Part shown: positions 7,337 to 16,608 of the stretch, one piece after another
Layout: every line of letters starts with the position of its first letter
Position numbering within the stretch: position 1 is the first letter of the stretch
NCBI RefSeq assembly: GCF_041537905.1
Contig: NZ_JBGRUO010000002.1
Coordinates: 1 to 64,000, forward strand
Direction of reading: 5' to 3'
Source of the DNA: Ruegeria_C sp041537905
GTDB lineage: Bacteria > Pseudomonadota > Alphaproteobacteria > Rhodobacterales > Rhodobacteraceae
Length of the DNA stretch: 64,000 bases
Notes under the pieces: generated by a model
What the model saw: the letters and a program-made list of their open reading frames with translations, nothing else
Told to the model about the DNA's origin: nothing
Database searches by the model: none
Position numbers and translations under genes: made by a program

Positions 7337-8911
7337 TCAGAGCAGCTCGCCCGCCAGCCCCTTGTCGATCAACGCAATGGTTTCTTCCACACCATAAAGC
7401 GCGATGAACCCGCCAAACCGCGGCCCCTGGCTCGCCCCCAGCAACACCTCGTAAAGCGCCGTGAACCAGCCCCGCAGCGGATCAAACCGGTCGCGCCCGA
7501 CCGCATAGACCACCGATTGCAACGCCTCATCCTCGACCGGGCCATCATAGGCCGCCAGTTCGGCGCGCAGCGCCTCCAGCGCTTCGCGTTCCTGATCCGT
7601 CGGGGCCCGGAATGTGCGGGTTGGCTTAACGAAATCATTGAAATAGCGCACCGCAAACCCGGCCGCCTGATCCAGATCGGGATGGCTTTCGGCACTGGCC
7701 TCGGGCGCGTAGCGGCGGATGAACCCCCAGAGCGCGCCCTTGTCCTCGGCCCCTGAAACCGAGGCGAGGTTCAGCAGCATCCCGAACGGCACGATCATCG
7801 TCGAGGCCGGCACGCTATGGCCATGAATATGGAACACCGGATTGTTCAGCTTCGCCTTCAGGTCCTGACCGGGATAGGCCCGCAACTGTTGGTGATACTC
7901 ATCCATCGCCTTCGGGATCACGTCAAAATACATCCGCTTGGCGGTCTTGGGTTTCTGATACATGAAATAAGACAAGCTCTCGGCGCTGGCATAGGTCAGC
8001 CATTCGTCGATCGACACGCCATTGCCCGACGATTTAGAAATCTTGTGGCCCTGGTCATCCAGAAACAGCTCATAGGTATAGTTCTCAGGCGCCTTGGTGC
8101 CCAGGATCTGGCATATGCGCCCATAGATCGAGGCATTGGTGGAATGGTCCTTGCCGAACATCTCGAAATCAACGCCCAGCGCCGCCCAGCGCGCACCGAA
8201 ATCGGGCTTCCACTGTAGCTTTACATTGCCACCCGTGACCGGCAGCGTCCATTCGCGCCCGTCCTCGTCGTCAAAGGTAATCGTGCCATCCTCGGCATTC
8301 ACCGACTTCATCGGCACATACAGAACCCTGCCCGTCTCGGGATGGATCGGCAGGAAGATCGAATAGGTCTGCTGGCGTTCCTCGCGCAGGCTTTTCAGCA
8401 TCACCGCCATGATCTCGTCATAGCGCTCGACACAGCGCCGCAGCACCTCATCGAACTGGCCCGAGCCATAAAACTCGGTCGAGCTGATAAACTCATACTC
8501 GAACCCAAACGTGTCCAGGAACCGACGCAGCATCGCGTTGTTATGTTCGCCAAAGCTGTCATGGGTGCCAAACGGATCGGGAACCGAGGTCAGCGGCTTT
8601 TGCAGCGCCTCCTGCATCAGCTCCTGATTGGGCACGTTTCCGGGCACTTTGCGCAGCCCGTCCAGATCGTCCGAAAAGCAGATCAGCTTGGTGGGAATAT
8701 CGCTGATCACCTCAAAGGCGCGACGTACCATCGTGGTCCGCGCCACTTCGCCAAAGGTGCCGATATGCGGCAGACCCGAAGGGCCATAGCCGGTCTCGAA
8801 CAGGACATAGCCCTTTTCCGGAGGCGCTTTCTGATAGCGTTTGAGCACCCGGCGCGCCTCTTCAAAAGGCCAGGCCTTGGACGCAAGAGCGGTTTCACGC
8901 AGTTCAGACAT
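7337..8911 (-). CDS. lysK: Lysine--tRNA ligase, class I
   Basis: A 524-residue class I lysyl-tRNA synthetase, the enzyme charging tRNA-Lys with lysine. The HIGH-equivalent is P-H-I-G-T in GPSGLPHIGTFGE and the KMSKS-equivalent is KISKS in GHKISKSSGNG. This archaeal-type class I form replaces the usual class II LysS in most alphaproteobacteria. In-frame ATG codons lie at 8935 and 8923, but GGAGA is correctly spaced for 8911 (MSELRE). Downstream is the DUF4864 gene. Confidence 0.95.
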   Translation of the reverse strand: MSELRETALASKAWPFEEARRVLKRYQKAPPEKGYVLFETGYGPSGLPHIGTFGEVARTTMVRRAFEVISDIPTKLICFSDDLDGLRKVPGNVPNQELMQEALQKPLTSVPDPFGTHDSFGEHNNAMLRRFLDTFGFEYEFISSTEFYGSGQFDEVLRRCVERYDEIMAVMLKSLREERQQTYSIFLPIHPETGRVLYVPMKSVNAEDGTITFDDEDGREWTLPVTGGNVKLQWKPDFGARWAALGVDFEMFGKDHSTNASIYGRICQILGTKAPENYTYELFLDDQGHKISKSSGNGVSIDEWLTYASAESLSYFMYQKPKTAKRMYFDVIPKAMDEYHQQLRAYPGQDLKAKLNNPVFHIHGHSVPASTMIVPFGMLLNLASVSGAEDKGALWGFIRRYAPEASAESHPDLDQAAGFAVRYFNDFVKPTRTFRAPTDQEREALEALRAELAAYDGPVEDEALQSVVYAVGRDRFDPLRGWFTALYEVLLGASQGPRFGGFIALYGVEETIALIDKGLAGELL

Positions 8912-9069
8912 ATCGGTCTCCATCGGGATGGCCATTCAGGGCCACGACGCCGGGCTGCCCCATGCAGCCGGCCCGGCATCTCCTATTGTGCGGATGCAGC
9001 ATAAGTCAATCGCCCCAAGCCGCACAACGCGCGAAAACACGGCAGCGAAACAAACCAAAACGGCCCCAG

Positions 9070-9291
9070 TCAGTAGGGAATTTGCTGAGAGTTCGGGTAA
9101 ACGCCCTTCACGCCCGGCAGGGCCTGCACCCGGCCGACCGCACTTGTAGGCGCGCTGATCTGAAAGACACGCTCCGCCTCTCCCATCGGGATCGTCGCGC
9201 GATGTGGATCAACGGAAGCCCCGGCATCGCGTAACCGACCGCGGACTTCATCATCCGTTTCAGGCCCCGCATATGTTACCAACCACTCCAT
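9070..9291 (-). CDS. Small protein resembling a subtilisin propeptide / inhibitor I9 domain
   Basis: A 73-residue protein starting 7 bp after the stop of the subtilisin-like protease gene, so almost certainly co-transcribed with it. Predicted order of elements: strand EWLVTYAGP, helix with DDEVRGRLRDAG, strand RVFQISAP, helix AVGRVQAL, then PGVKGVYPNS. This is the beta-alpha-beta-beta-alpha-beta pattern and PGV-x-x-V-x-P ending of I9 propeptides. The protease's own N-terminal region contains a similar NVSIWPNS ending. Inference: a separately encoded chaperone or inhibitor of the protease. Similarity is by eye only. Confidence 0.6.
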   Translation of the reverse strand: MEWLVTYAGPETDDEVRGRLRDAGASVDPHRATIPMGEAERVFQISAPTSAVGRVQALPGVKGVYPNSQQIPY

Positions 9292-9298
9292 GCGGCGC

Positions 9299-10675
9299 CT
9301 ATCCTACCAAAGGCAACCGGCCCCGCATAGAACTGAACGCCGCTGCCGCATTTACCACGCCTCGACCGTGATCTGCATCCCAACCGACGCTGCGCCCGAT
9401 ATCGATCGCCGTATCCATCAACAGCAGCTTCAACTCAGCAGGCGTCAGCCCCGGGTTGGCCGAAAGCAATGCCGCCCCGACCCCGGCTGCAACTGGCGTC
9501 GCTGCCGACGTACCATTGTCGAACGCCGATGCTGCGGTTCCTGCCGGACGACCCGGGCCGAAATTCCCGAAAAAATGCGAGTAGCTGGCGACGTCGGGTT
9601 TTTGAGGCTCGAACATACCGGGCCCCTGACTCGAATACCCGATCCGCTCGTGTCGGCTGTTGACCGCAGCGACTGTGATCACCTCTTCCAGACTGTTGGA
9701 GGCATGAATCGACACGCCCGGTCCGATCCCAGACGGATGACACCGCCCGCTCGGACAGTTCTGCCCGCAATTGCCCGCCGCAAAGAAACAGGCCACGCCC
9801 GCCGAAACCACCTCGCGCACCTTGCGGTGTAAGGGATGGTTGATGTCATGAATTTCATGATTTGGTGCCTGCGCTGGATCGGGAACCCCGGCAAAACCGT
9901 ATGAGTTGTTGGTGATCTGCGGCGTGCCATCGATGTTCCACTGGTTCAGAACCGCCTGAAACATCTGCAAGGCCCCACCAGAATTGGGAATGCCCAGAAA
10001 CGGATAATCGTAAAGGCGCGCCGCCGGAGCCGCCACCAGCACATCCGCAGCGCACATGGACCCGTGACTTGTAATTGCCGCCGCGCCGGGCTGCACAAAT
10101 GCGCCCGGACGGGCAAAACCACCGATCACCGGATACTCGTCGCCATTCACACCCTCATCAAGAATTCCCACTACGATGCTCTGCCCACGATAGCCGCTAT
10201 CCCACAGCATATCCGTACCCAGCAGATCACGCAGCACGGCAAGATCAACCGCATCGCGAAACGGTCTGCAATCAACTCCACCATCCGAACGTGCGCTGTC
10301 CATCGCTTCATGCGCGGAAAACAAGGTGAGCGGCGAATTGGGCCATATCGACACATTCGGGTTCCCGCGGAGATCATCCAACCGCTCACGGCTGATCTCG
10401 GCGGGCAGAATCATCGTACGGCTGACTGGCGCAAGCTCGGGGTGCAACGGCTGAACCGAGTCGATAAAATCAGCCCCCGGACTTGCGCCGACATCCAGAA
10501 ACATGGGAATCGGTGTGCAGTTCTGGTCCAGTTCAATTCCCGCGCCTCCCACATCGGACAAAAGGTCGGCGGCCTGACGCTCAGCCTCGCTTTCGCCCTC
10601 CACAGCCGCGCTATGCATTTCCAGTGCATCGGGACGCTCCGATGCTATTTCCAAAAGGACCCGTATCCCGGTCAT
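9299..10675 (-). CDS. S8 family (subtilisin-like) serine peptidase, apparently cytoplasmic
   Basis: A 458-residue protein with the complete subtilase catalytic set: D173 in GILDEG, H204 in TSHGSMCA, oxyanion N302 in FFAAGNCG and S390 in NGTSAATP. Residues 1-120 look like an in-built propeptide ending NVSIWPNS. There is no signal peptide or membrane helix, so the protein is not obviously exported. The start at 10675 follows GAGGAG by 7 bp; a TTG at 10690 is less likely. A Cys-rich insertion (CGQNCPSGRC) lies near residue 305. The I9-like gene follows directly. Confidence 0.85.
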   Translation of the reverse strand: MTGIRVLLEIASERPDALEMHSAAVEGESEAERQAADLLSDVGGAGIELDQNCTPIPMFLDVGASPGADFIDSVQPLHPELAPVSRTMILPAEISRERLDDLRGNPNVSIWPNSPLTLFSAHEAMDSARSDGGVDCRPFRDAVDLAVLRDLLGTDMLWDSGYRGQSIVVGILDEGVNGDEYPVIGGFARPGAFVQPGAAAITSHGSMCAADVLVAAPAARLYDYPFLGIPNSGGALQMFQAVLNQWNIDGTPQITNNSYGFAGVPDPAQAPNHEIHDINHPLHRKVREVVSAGVACFFAAGNCGQNCPSGRCHPSGIGPGVSIHASNSLEEVITVAAVNSRHERIGYSSQGPGMFEPQKPDVASYSHFFGNFGPGRPAGTAASAFDNGTSAATPVAAGVGAALLSANPGLTPAELKLLLMDTAIDIGRSVGWDADHGRGVVNAAAAFSSMRGRLPLVG

Positions 10676-10819
10676 CTCGCATCTCCTCAAATGGATTTAT
10701 TGAATGGGCCAAGTATACACCAAGTGAGGGATTTTCGGAATTCAACCAGGCAAGAGTTGAACCCGTTTCAAACGCCCCGTATCTTGCGCAGAATTGAAAA
10801 ACCCGGCAGGACACCGCTT

Positions 10820-11242
10820 ATGACACAACAAGCCCCCCATCCGATGACGCCCCAAGATTGCCTCGTGGCGATCATGGTGGCCGTGTCCGCGTCGGACGAA
10901 AACATCCGCACGGCGGAACTGGTCAAGATACAGGCAGCCGTCAACATGCTGCCGGTCTTTGCCGATTATGATATCGACCGCATCAACTTCGTGTCCCAGA
11001 CCGTGTTCGACCTGTTCGAGCAAGTTGACGGGCTGGATGCGCTGTTCGGCCTGATCCGCGACAACCTGCCCGAACGGCTGAACGAGACCGCGTATGCGCT
11101 GGCCTGCGACGTGGCCGCCGCTGACGGGTCACTGGCCGATACCGAGCTACGCCTGCTGGAAGAAATCCGCTACGAGTTGAATGTCGAACGCCTGCACGCC
11201 GCCGCGATTGAGCGTGGCGCGCGTGCGCGCCACACGGTCTGA
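10820..11242 (+). CDS. TerB-like (TelB/TerB fold) tellurite-resistance-type protein
   Basis: A 140-residue all-helical protein with the TerB pattern: DCLVAIMVAVSASDENIRTAELVKI, then ALACDVAAADGSLADTELRLLEEI with acidic residues that could bind metal. The family name comes from tellurite loci, but solitary copies like this have no proven role in tellurite resistance. The start at 10820 is chosen from the conserved N-terminus and an AGGA-type site; the open frame extends upstream without coding character. It diverges from the protease gene and converges on dacB with a 3-bp gap. Confidence 0.75.
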   Translation: MTQQAPHPMTPQDCLVAIMVAVSASDENIRTAELVKIQAAVNMLPVFADYDIDRINFVSQTVFDLFEQVDGLDALFGLIRDNLPERLNETAYALACDVAAADGSLADTELRLLEEIRYELNVERLHAAAIERGARARHTV

Positions 11243-11245
11243 ACC

Positions 11246-12721
11246 TCAACTACCGTAGAGAGCGCCCCAGCGCTCGATCAGTTTTTGTTGCAACCGGCGC
11301 GACCGGCGGTTCCAGGCGCGCGCTCCGGGCGGCACGTCCCGGTCGGCGCGCGCGATCTTGGCGCGTTTCTCCATGTTTGCAGTAAAGATGGCAAAGGCCA
11401 GATCGCGCCCATCCACCCTCGTGGCATAGCCCCCCAACGCGGACACAAAATTGAGCGTGCCTGTCTTCGCCTCCACCCGGATCGGATGCGCACGGTTCTC
11501 GCGCCCCTCGGAATCCCGCATTGGAAACCGCTTCAGCAAGGGCTGCAATTCGTCAGTCTTCTGGGCCACCACAAAGGCGCGCACCAGATCTTCGGGCGCC
11601 ATGCGCGACCCATCGCCTAGCCCGGAATGATCCACCATAAGCGTGTTCTGCATTCCGTAGGATTCGGCGGCCCACTCGCTCATGGCCCTTGCTGAGGCGA
11701 GCAATGATTCAGGCCGCCCATAAAGCGCGCTGGTGGCGCTCATCCCGATCATCTCGGCGGTGAGGTTGTTGGAGTATTTCAGCATCCCGCGCAGGATATC
11801 GACCAGCGGTGCGCTCTTGTGACGTACCAGAATGGCCCCGCCGGGCCGTGTCTGCGTGACATTGACCTTGCCCAGCACAATCCCGTTGACCCGTGCGAGT
11901 GTCTGAAACACGTCGCCCGCATAATGCGCGGGTTTGCGCACCGGCAGCCAGCGCGCGCCGCCATTGCCAAGCGCCTGGCTGGCCACGGTCCACTTATCGA
12001 GCCGCGCCGCCTCTTCATAGGTATAGACCGGGACCCGTCGGTTCACGACCTGCATCAGCGCCATGCTGACCTGTGGTTTGTAGTTCCTGGTCCGCGCATC
12101 CATGGTCACCGCGTACCCCTTGGGGCCACGTTTCCACTCGAAATGCACTCGGTTGTAATTCAGTGCGATCCCTGAGACCGCCGGGCTATAACCAAGGTGG
12201 TCGGGCTGACCGGGATCAATGCTGCGCGTATGCGGCAGGGCCCCGTTATAAACCTTGAACGTGCCGCGCACCTCGCGCAGGCCTGATTCCCGCAACTGCT
12301 TGGCCATCTCGGCCAACGCCTCGGTGTCCAGCGTCGGATCAGACCCGCCGGCAAGGATCAGGTTGCCATGCAGCACACCGTCCTCAATGCGACCATCCGC
12401 GATCAGGCGAGTCTCAAAGCGGTGGTCAGGGCCCAGCGCTGCCAAGGCATAAAGCGCCGTCAGCGCCTTTGCCACGCTGGCAGGCGGCAACCCCGCCTCA
12501 CCTCCAAACGTTTCAAGAATCTCACCAGTCGTGGCATCGGCCACCGCATAGCTCACTTCTCCACTCAGGCCCGAAGCGGCGATGACCCGCTCGGCCGCGC
12601 TGCGCTTTACCCGCGCCTGTGGACGCAGCGAGGTCTTCGGCGCGGCGGCCAGTGAGGGACCGGTCGCCGCCAAGGAAGCGGCACCGCTCAGAAAGGCTCG
12701 TCTTGAAACGCGAAATCTCAT
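11246..12721 (-). CDS. dacB: D-alanyl-D-alanine carboxypeptidase/endopeptidase (PBP4 type, family S13)
   Basis: A 491-residue protein that trims peptidoglycan stem peptides and cross-links in the periplasm. A twin-arginine-like signal (SRRAFLSGAASLAATG) covers residues 6-25. The active-site motifs are S82-V-A-K85, S-N-N in KYSNNLTAE, and K-T-G in EAKTGTLNF. The large insert between the first two motifs is typical of PBP4. It stands alone between terB-like and nadD. The Tat-type rather than Sec-type signal fits alphaproteobacterial homologues. Confidence 0.9.
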   Translation of the reverse strand: MRFRVSRRAFLSGAASLAATGPSLAAAPKTSLRPQARVKRSAAERVIAASGLSGEVSYAVADATTGEILETFGGEAGLPPASVAKALTALYALAALGPDHRFETRLIADGRIEDGVLHGNLILAGGSDPTLDTEALAEMAKQLRESGLREVRGTFKVYNGALPHTRSIDPGQPDHLGYSPAVSGIALNYNRVHFEWKRGPKGYAVTMDARTRNYKPQVSMALMQVVNRRVPVYTYEEAARLDKWTVASQALGNGGARWLPVRKPAHYAGDVFQTLARVNGIVLGKVNVTQTRPGGAILVRHKSAPLVDILRGMLKYSNNLTAEMIGMSATSALYGRPESLLASARAMSEWAAESYGMQNTLMVDHSGLGDGSRMAPEDLVRAFVVAQKTDELQPLLKRFPMRDSEGRENRAHPIRVEAKTGTLNFVSALGGYATRVDGRDLAFAIFTANMEKRAKIARADRDVPPGARAWNRRSRRLQQKLIERWGALYGS

Positions 12722-12813
12722 GCCGGTATAAAACCGATGCCTGAATCCCGGGGCAACCGGACAATTGCAGTTTTAGGAATTTATGTTGCAACTTCACGCC
12801 GCTGTGATCGAGA

Positions 12814-13431
12814 TCAGCTCGCCCCTTGCGCGATCCAAGCCCCTTTGGCCCGTAACCCTGTGGAGCTCAAATCAATCATCGGAGCGTTGACGAAACACCA
12901 GGCCGGGGCCTGCGCCTGCCCAAGCAGATGGCGCGCCTGCCCATCCAAACGACAGCCCCGGTAGATCTGCGCCGCCGGGGACATCCGCGCCGAGATCCGT
13001 TGGCCCGGGCGGGCAACGACCCCCACGGGGACCGTATCCATGATCGAGCGCCAATCCTGCCAGTGATGGAACTGCGCCAGATTGTCCGCGCCCATAAGCC
13101 AAACGAACCGCACCTGCGGATAGAGCGCCCGCAAGCGCCGGATCGTATCCGCCGTTGCGCGTGTGCCCAGCTTCGCCTCGATATCCGTTACTTCGACCCG
13201 CGGATGCTGAACCACCCTGCGTGCCGCTGCCAGCCGCTGATCCATCGGGGCCGGTCCGCGTGACTTCAGCGGGTTGCCTGGCGAAACCAACCACCAGACC
13301 CGGTCCAGCCCAAACGCCTTCATCGCCTCCAGCGTGACATTGACATGCCCCCGATGCGGCGGATCAAAAGACCCGCCGAACAGTCCGATGACCTGCCCGG
13401 GCCGCGCATATGGTATGGAGCATCGCAACAT
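12814..13431 (-). CDS. nadD: Nicotinate-nucleotide adenylyltransferase
   Basis: A 205-residue nucleotidyltransferase that adenylates nicotinate mononucleotide in NAD synthesis. Diagnostic elements: IGLFGGSFDPPHRGHVNV (the H-x-G-H motif), WWLVSPGNPLK, FVWLMGADNLAQFHHW and a C-terminal IDLSSTGLR corresponding to the usual IS-S-T-x-IR motif. The first ATG at 13431 lies 12 residues before the first strand. The later NAD pathway enzyme NadE is also in this window (18.2-19.8 kb), not adjacent. Confidence 0.93.
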   Translation of the reverse strand: MLRCSIPYARPGQVIGLFGGSFDPPHRGHVNVTLEAMKAFGLDRVWWLVSPGNPLKSRGPAPMDQRLAAARRVVQHPRVEVTDIEAKLGTRATADTIRRLRALYPQVRFVWLMGADNLAQFHHWQDWRSIMDTVPVGVVARPGQRISARMSPAAQIYRGCRLDGQARHLLGQAQAPAWCFVNAPMIDLSSTGLRAKGAWIAQGAS

Positions 13432-13463
13432 TCTCTGCTGTTGTTCAGAACTGTGCCGTCATG

Positions 13464-13934
13464 TCAATCAACAGGTTGCACCAGATCCCCCAGGCTGACC
13501 GGCCCGGGCCGCACCACGTCTGCGCACCAGCCGCCATGCCCACGGACGGCGGAATAGCCGCCCTTGCCCAGTGCCTCTTCCATCCGGCTGCACGGCGCGC
13601 AGATTATCGTAAGGCGCAAAACCGCCGCGCCGACCTGCACCTCACGCCCCTTTAGCGCCGCCAGATTGATACCCGAGATCACCAGATTGCGCCTGAGCAC
13701 CTCCGCCGCAACAGGCCTGCCCCCCAGAAACCCACCAATCGCTGCCAGATGCTCTTGCTGGATCAGCGTCACCGCCCGCTTGCCCACGCGAGCGCGATCC
13801 CCCTCCAACCCATCCTCCGCAATCATGGCTGAGGCCACACGAACAACCTCCGCACGCCGCTCTGGCCGCAAACCGATCCACTCGACCCGGCCGGGTTGCC
13901 TCCAACCCGTTATCAAACTCGCCAATTGCGACAA
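13464..13934 (-). CDS. MOSC domain-containing protein
   Basis: A 156-residue protein, essentially a single MOSC domain. GLRPERRAEV and GLEGDRARVGKRAVTLIQQEHL lie in the N-terminal half. The conserved cysteine lies in CAPCSRMEEAL at about residues 112-122, with a final GWCADVVRPGPVSLGD. MOSC proteins deliver or use molybdenum-cofactor sulfur; small free-standing members act on N-hydroxylated substrates or as sulfur carriers. It is on the same strand as nadD, 32 bp upstream of it. A MoeB-like gene is elsewhere in the window. Confidence 0.85.
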   Translation of the reverse strand: MSQLASLITGWRQPGRVEWIGLRPERRAEVVRVASAMIAEDGLEGDRARVGKRAVTLIQQEHLAAIGGFLGGRPVAAEVLRRNLVISGINLAALKGREVQVGAAVLRLTIICAPCSRMEEALGKGGYSAVRGHGGWCADVVRPGPVSLGDLVQPVD

Positions 13935-14072
13935 ATCACGGCCCTCTTCCAGCCTGGCCAGGCTACCTCAAATCATGAGACGGCAGAATTCACAAAACCA
14001 CCAGCTTGCCCCGCCTCTCCGGCTTGGCTATCTAGCTCGCCAACCCGATTTCCCCGACCCAGAGGACACGAT

Positions 14073-15728
14073 ATGGCCGCCTATCAATATGTCTACCACA
14101 TGCAGGGTGTTTCCAAAACCTACCCCGGTGGCAAGAAATGCTTTGAAAACATCCACCTGTCCTTCCTGCCCGGCGTGAAAATCGGCGTCGTCGGCGTCAA
14201 CGGGGCGGGTAAATCGACCCTGATGAAGATCATGGCAGGCCTCGACCCCGATTTCACCGGCGAGGCATGGGCCGCCGAGGGCGCCAAGGTCGGCTACCTC
14301 CCGCAGGAGCCGAAACTGGACGAAAGCCTCAGCGTGCGTGAAAACGTGATGCTGGGGGTGAAGTCGAAAAAGGACATCCTCGACCGCTATAACGAGTTGG
14401 CGATGAACTACTCGGACGAGACCGCCGAGGAGATGGCCGAACTGCAGGACAAGATTGATGCCGAGAACCTCTGGGACCTCGACAGCCAGATCGACGTCTC
14501 AATGGAGGCACTGCGTTGCCCCCCCGATGATGCGGAAATCGCCAACCTATCGGGTGGTGAAAAACGCCGCGTGGCGCTCTGCAAACTGCTGCTCGAAGCG
14601 CCCGACATGCTGCTGCTCGACGAACCGACCAACCACCTGGACGCCGAGACCATCGCCTGGCTGCAGCAGCACCTGATCGATTACAAGGGCACCATCCTGA
14701 TCGTCACCCATGACCGCTATTTCCTGGATGACATCACCGGCTGGATTCTCGAACTCGACCGCGGTCGGGGCATTCCTTACGAGGGCAACTATTCCGCGTG
14801 GCTGGAACAGAAGGCCAAACGCCTGGAACAGGAAGCCCGCGAAGACAAGTCCAAGCAGAAGACGCTGGAACGCGAACTGGAATGGATGCGGCAGGGCCAG
14901 AAGGCCCGTCAGGCCAAGTCCAAGGCGCGTATTCAGGCCTATAACGAGCTGGCCAGCCAGTCCGAACGCGAGAAAATCACCCGCGCCCAGATCGTCATCC
15001 CCAACGGCCAGCGCCTTGGCGGCAAGGTGATCGATGTCGAGGGCCTGTCGAAACACATGGGCGACAAGCAATTGATCGAAGGGCTGGATTTCGCCCTGCC
15101 CCCCGGCGGCATTGTCGGTGTCATCGGCCCTAACGGTGCCGGTAAATCGACGCTCTTCAAGATGCTGACCGGTCAGGAACAGCCCGATGCTGGCACCATC
15201 ACGCTGGGCGACACCGTCGAGCTGTCTTATGTCGACCAGTCCCGCGACGATCTGGCCGATAATGACACCGTGTGGGAGGCGATCACCGGCGGGGCCGAGA
15301 TCATCCAGCTGGGCGACGCGCAGGTCAATTCCCGCGCCTATTGCTCCTCCTTCAATTTCAAGGGCGGCGACCAGCAAAAGAAAGTCTCGTTGTTGTCCGG
15401 TGGCGAGCGCAACCGCGTCCACATGGCGCGGCTGCTGAAAGAGGGCGGCAACGTGCTGCTGCTCGACGAACCGACCAACGATCTGGACGTCGAGACGCTG
15501 CGCGCGCTGGAAGACGCGCTGGTCGATTTCGCCGGTTGCGCCGTGGTCATATCCCACGACCGCTTCTTCCTCGACCGCATCTGCACCCATATCCTCGCCT
15601 TCGAAGGCGACGCCCATGTGGAATGGTTCGAGGGCAATTTCGAGGATTACGAAGAGGACAAGAAGCGCCGTCTGGGCCCCGACGCGCTGGAGCCCAAGCG
15701 GTTGAAGCACAAGAAGTTTGTTAGGTAA
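14073..15728 (+). CDS. ettA: Energy-dependent translational throttle protein EttA (ABC-F ATPase)
   Basis: A 551-residue ABC-F protein with two tandem ATPase domains and no membrane segment. Walker A motifs are GVNGAGKST and GPNGAGKST; signatures are LSGGEKRR and LSGGERNR; Walker B motifs are LLLDEPTNHLD and LLLDEPTNDLD. The arginine/lysine-rich inter-domain linker (about residues 240-320) includes the RxxRxAKSKARI region that contacts the ribosomal E site. The start at 14073 gives MAAYQYVYHM, the usual EttA N-terminus; the longer open frame upstream is non-coding. EttA gates the first elongation step according to the ATP/ADP ratio. Confidence 0.95.
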   Translation: MAAYQYVYHMQGVSKTYPGGKKCFENIHLSFLPGVKIGVVGVNGAGKSTLMKIMAGLDPDFTGEAWAAEGAKVGYLPQEPKLDESLSVRENVMLGVKSKKDILDRYNELAMNYSDETAEEMAELQDKIDAENLWDLDSQIDVSMEALRCPPDDAEIANLSGGEKRRVALCKLLLEAPDMLLLDEPTNHLDAETIAWLQQHLIDYKGTILIVTHDRYFLDDITGWILELDRGRGIPYEGNYSAWLEQKAKRLEQEAREDKSKQKTLERELEWMRQGQKARQAKSKARIQAYNELASQSEREKITRAQIVIPNGQRLGGKVIDVEGLSKHMGDKQLIEGLDFALPPGGIVGVIGPNGAGKSTLFKMLTGQEQPDAGTITLGDTVELSYVDQSRDDLADNDTVWEAITGGAEIIQLGDAQVNSRAYCSSFNFKGGDQQKKVSLLSGGERNRVHMARLLKEGGNVLLLDEPTNDLDVETLRALEDALVDFAGCAVVISHDRFFLDRICTHILAFEGDAHVEWFEGNFEDYEEDKKRRLGPDALEPKRLKHKKFVR

Positions 15729-15804
15729 TCTCACCGAATGAGTGTGCGTCAAATTGATCCCTGGCACACGCTTGGAGCGCGCTCGGATTCCAAAGGAGGT
15801 TAAG

Positions 15805-16608
15805 CTGGAAGAGTACTTCGTTTATATTGACGAGGCAGGTGATGAAGGTTTCGGGAAACTCAGGAACTCTAGTTCTGGCGGGCAATCATCCTGGCTCCTT
15901 CTGGGCGGCATCGTTGTTTCAAAGGAAAATGATCGCTTACTGCCACAATGGCGAAACGAGATTATGGATCAATTCCCTCAAAAACGGCGCCGGGATCTCC
16001 ATTTTCACAAGTTGAAGCACGAGCAAAAAGTGTTGGCGTCGCGTACGTTGGCGAACAAACCATTTGGAGCATGCGTAATCGCATCATACAAACCAACGCT
16101 GTTGCAGCTTGACGATCAGAAACTTAGTGTTTTCAAGCAAAAAGGCCATCTCTATAACTATTTGGTTCGCTTCCTGTTGGAGCGCGTTTCTACTGCCTGC
16201 GCTCAGAAGAGCCAGAAAACTGGAACCGCATGTAAGGTCAACGTCACGTTTTCGAAGCGAGGCGGTACAGACTATGAGGTGATGCGTGACTATCTGTTTC
16301 TTATGCGCGACGGTCGCGAAGTTGTTCGTCCAGTCCGCTCGATTGACTGGTCAGTTTTGAACCCCGAGGATGTAAAAGTTGAAGATCATGCGAACCGAGC
16401 GGGCTTGCAAATTGCAGACGTTGCAACCAGCGCTGTATACAGCGCACTTGAGCCAAATCTATATGGTGATACTGAACCAAGATATGCCAACTTCTTGCGT
16501 CCAAGATTTCTCAAACAAAACAAACGAATTTTGAACTGCGGTGTCACGCTGGTTCCGCGCAGATGCAGTATCCCACCACAATCAGAACAATACATTCAAA
16601 GTCTGTAA
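15805..16608 (+). CDS. DUF3800 domain-containing protein, probable CTG start
   Basis: A 267-residue protein beginning EEYFVYIDEAGDEG, the N-terminal acidic motif of DUF3800 (an RNase-H-like fold by family knowledge). It ends with the second family motif VEDHANRAGLQIADVATSAVYSALE. The only strong ribosome binding site, AAAGGAGG at 15792-15799, is placed five bases before CTG at 15805. The alternative GTG (15742) and TTG codons have none. Codon use is clearly AT-richer than in ettA, suggesting recent acquisition. DUF3800 genes often occur in mobile or defence contexts; no partner gene is present here. Confidence 0.8.
   Translation: MEEYFVYIDEAGDEGFGKLRNSSSGGQSSWLLLGGIVVSKENDRLLPQWRNEIMDQFPQKRRRDLHFHKLKHEQKVLASRTLANKPFGACVIASYKPTLLQLDDQKLSVFKQKGHLYNYLVRFLLERVSTACAQKSQKTGTACKVNVTFSKRGGTDYEVMRDYLFLMRDGREVVRPVRSIDWSVLNPEDVKVEDHANRAGLQIADVATSAVYSALEPNLYGDTEPRYANFLRPRFLKQNKRILNCGVTLVPRRCSIPPQSEQYIQSL

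Noticed and set aside
10064..10819. N-terminal extension of the TerB-like gene overlapping the protease gene
   Set aside because: The extension is antisense to the protease catalytic domain; the family N-terminus and ribosome binding site fit 10820.
10820..11242. Tellurite resistance function for the TerB-like protein
   Set aside because: The fold name is historical; no other ter genes are present, so I give only the fold.
14547..15767. 406-codon minus-strand frame opposite ettA
   Set aside because: Opposite a fully conserved ABC-F gene; the protein is a run of shadow residues with no family features.
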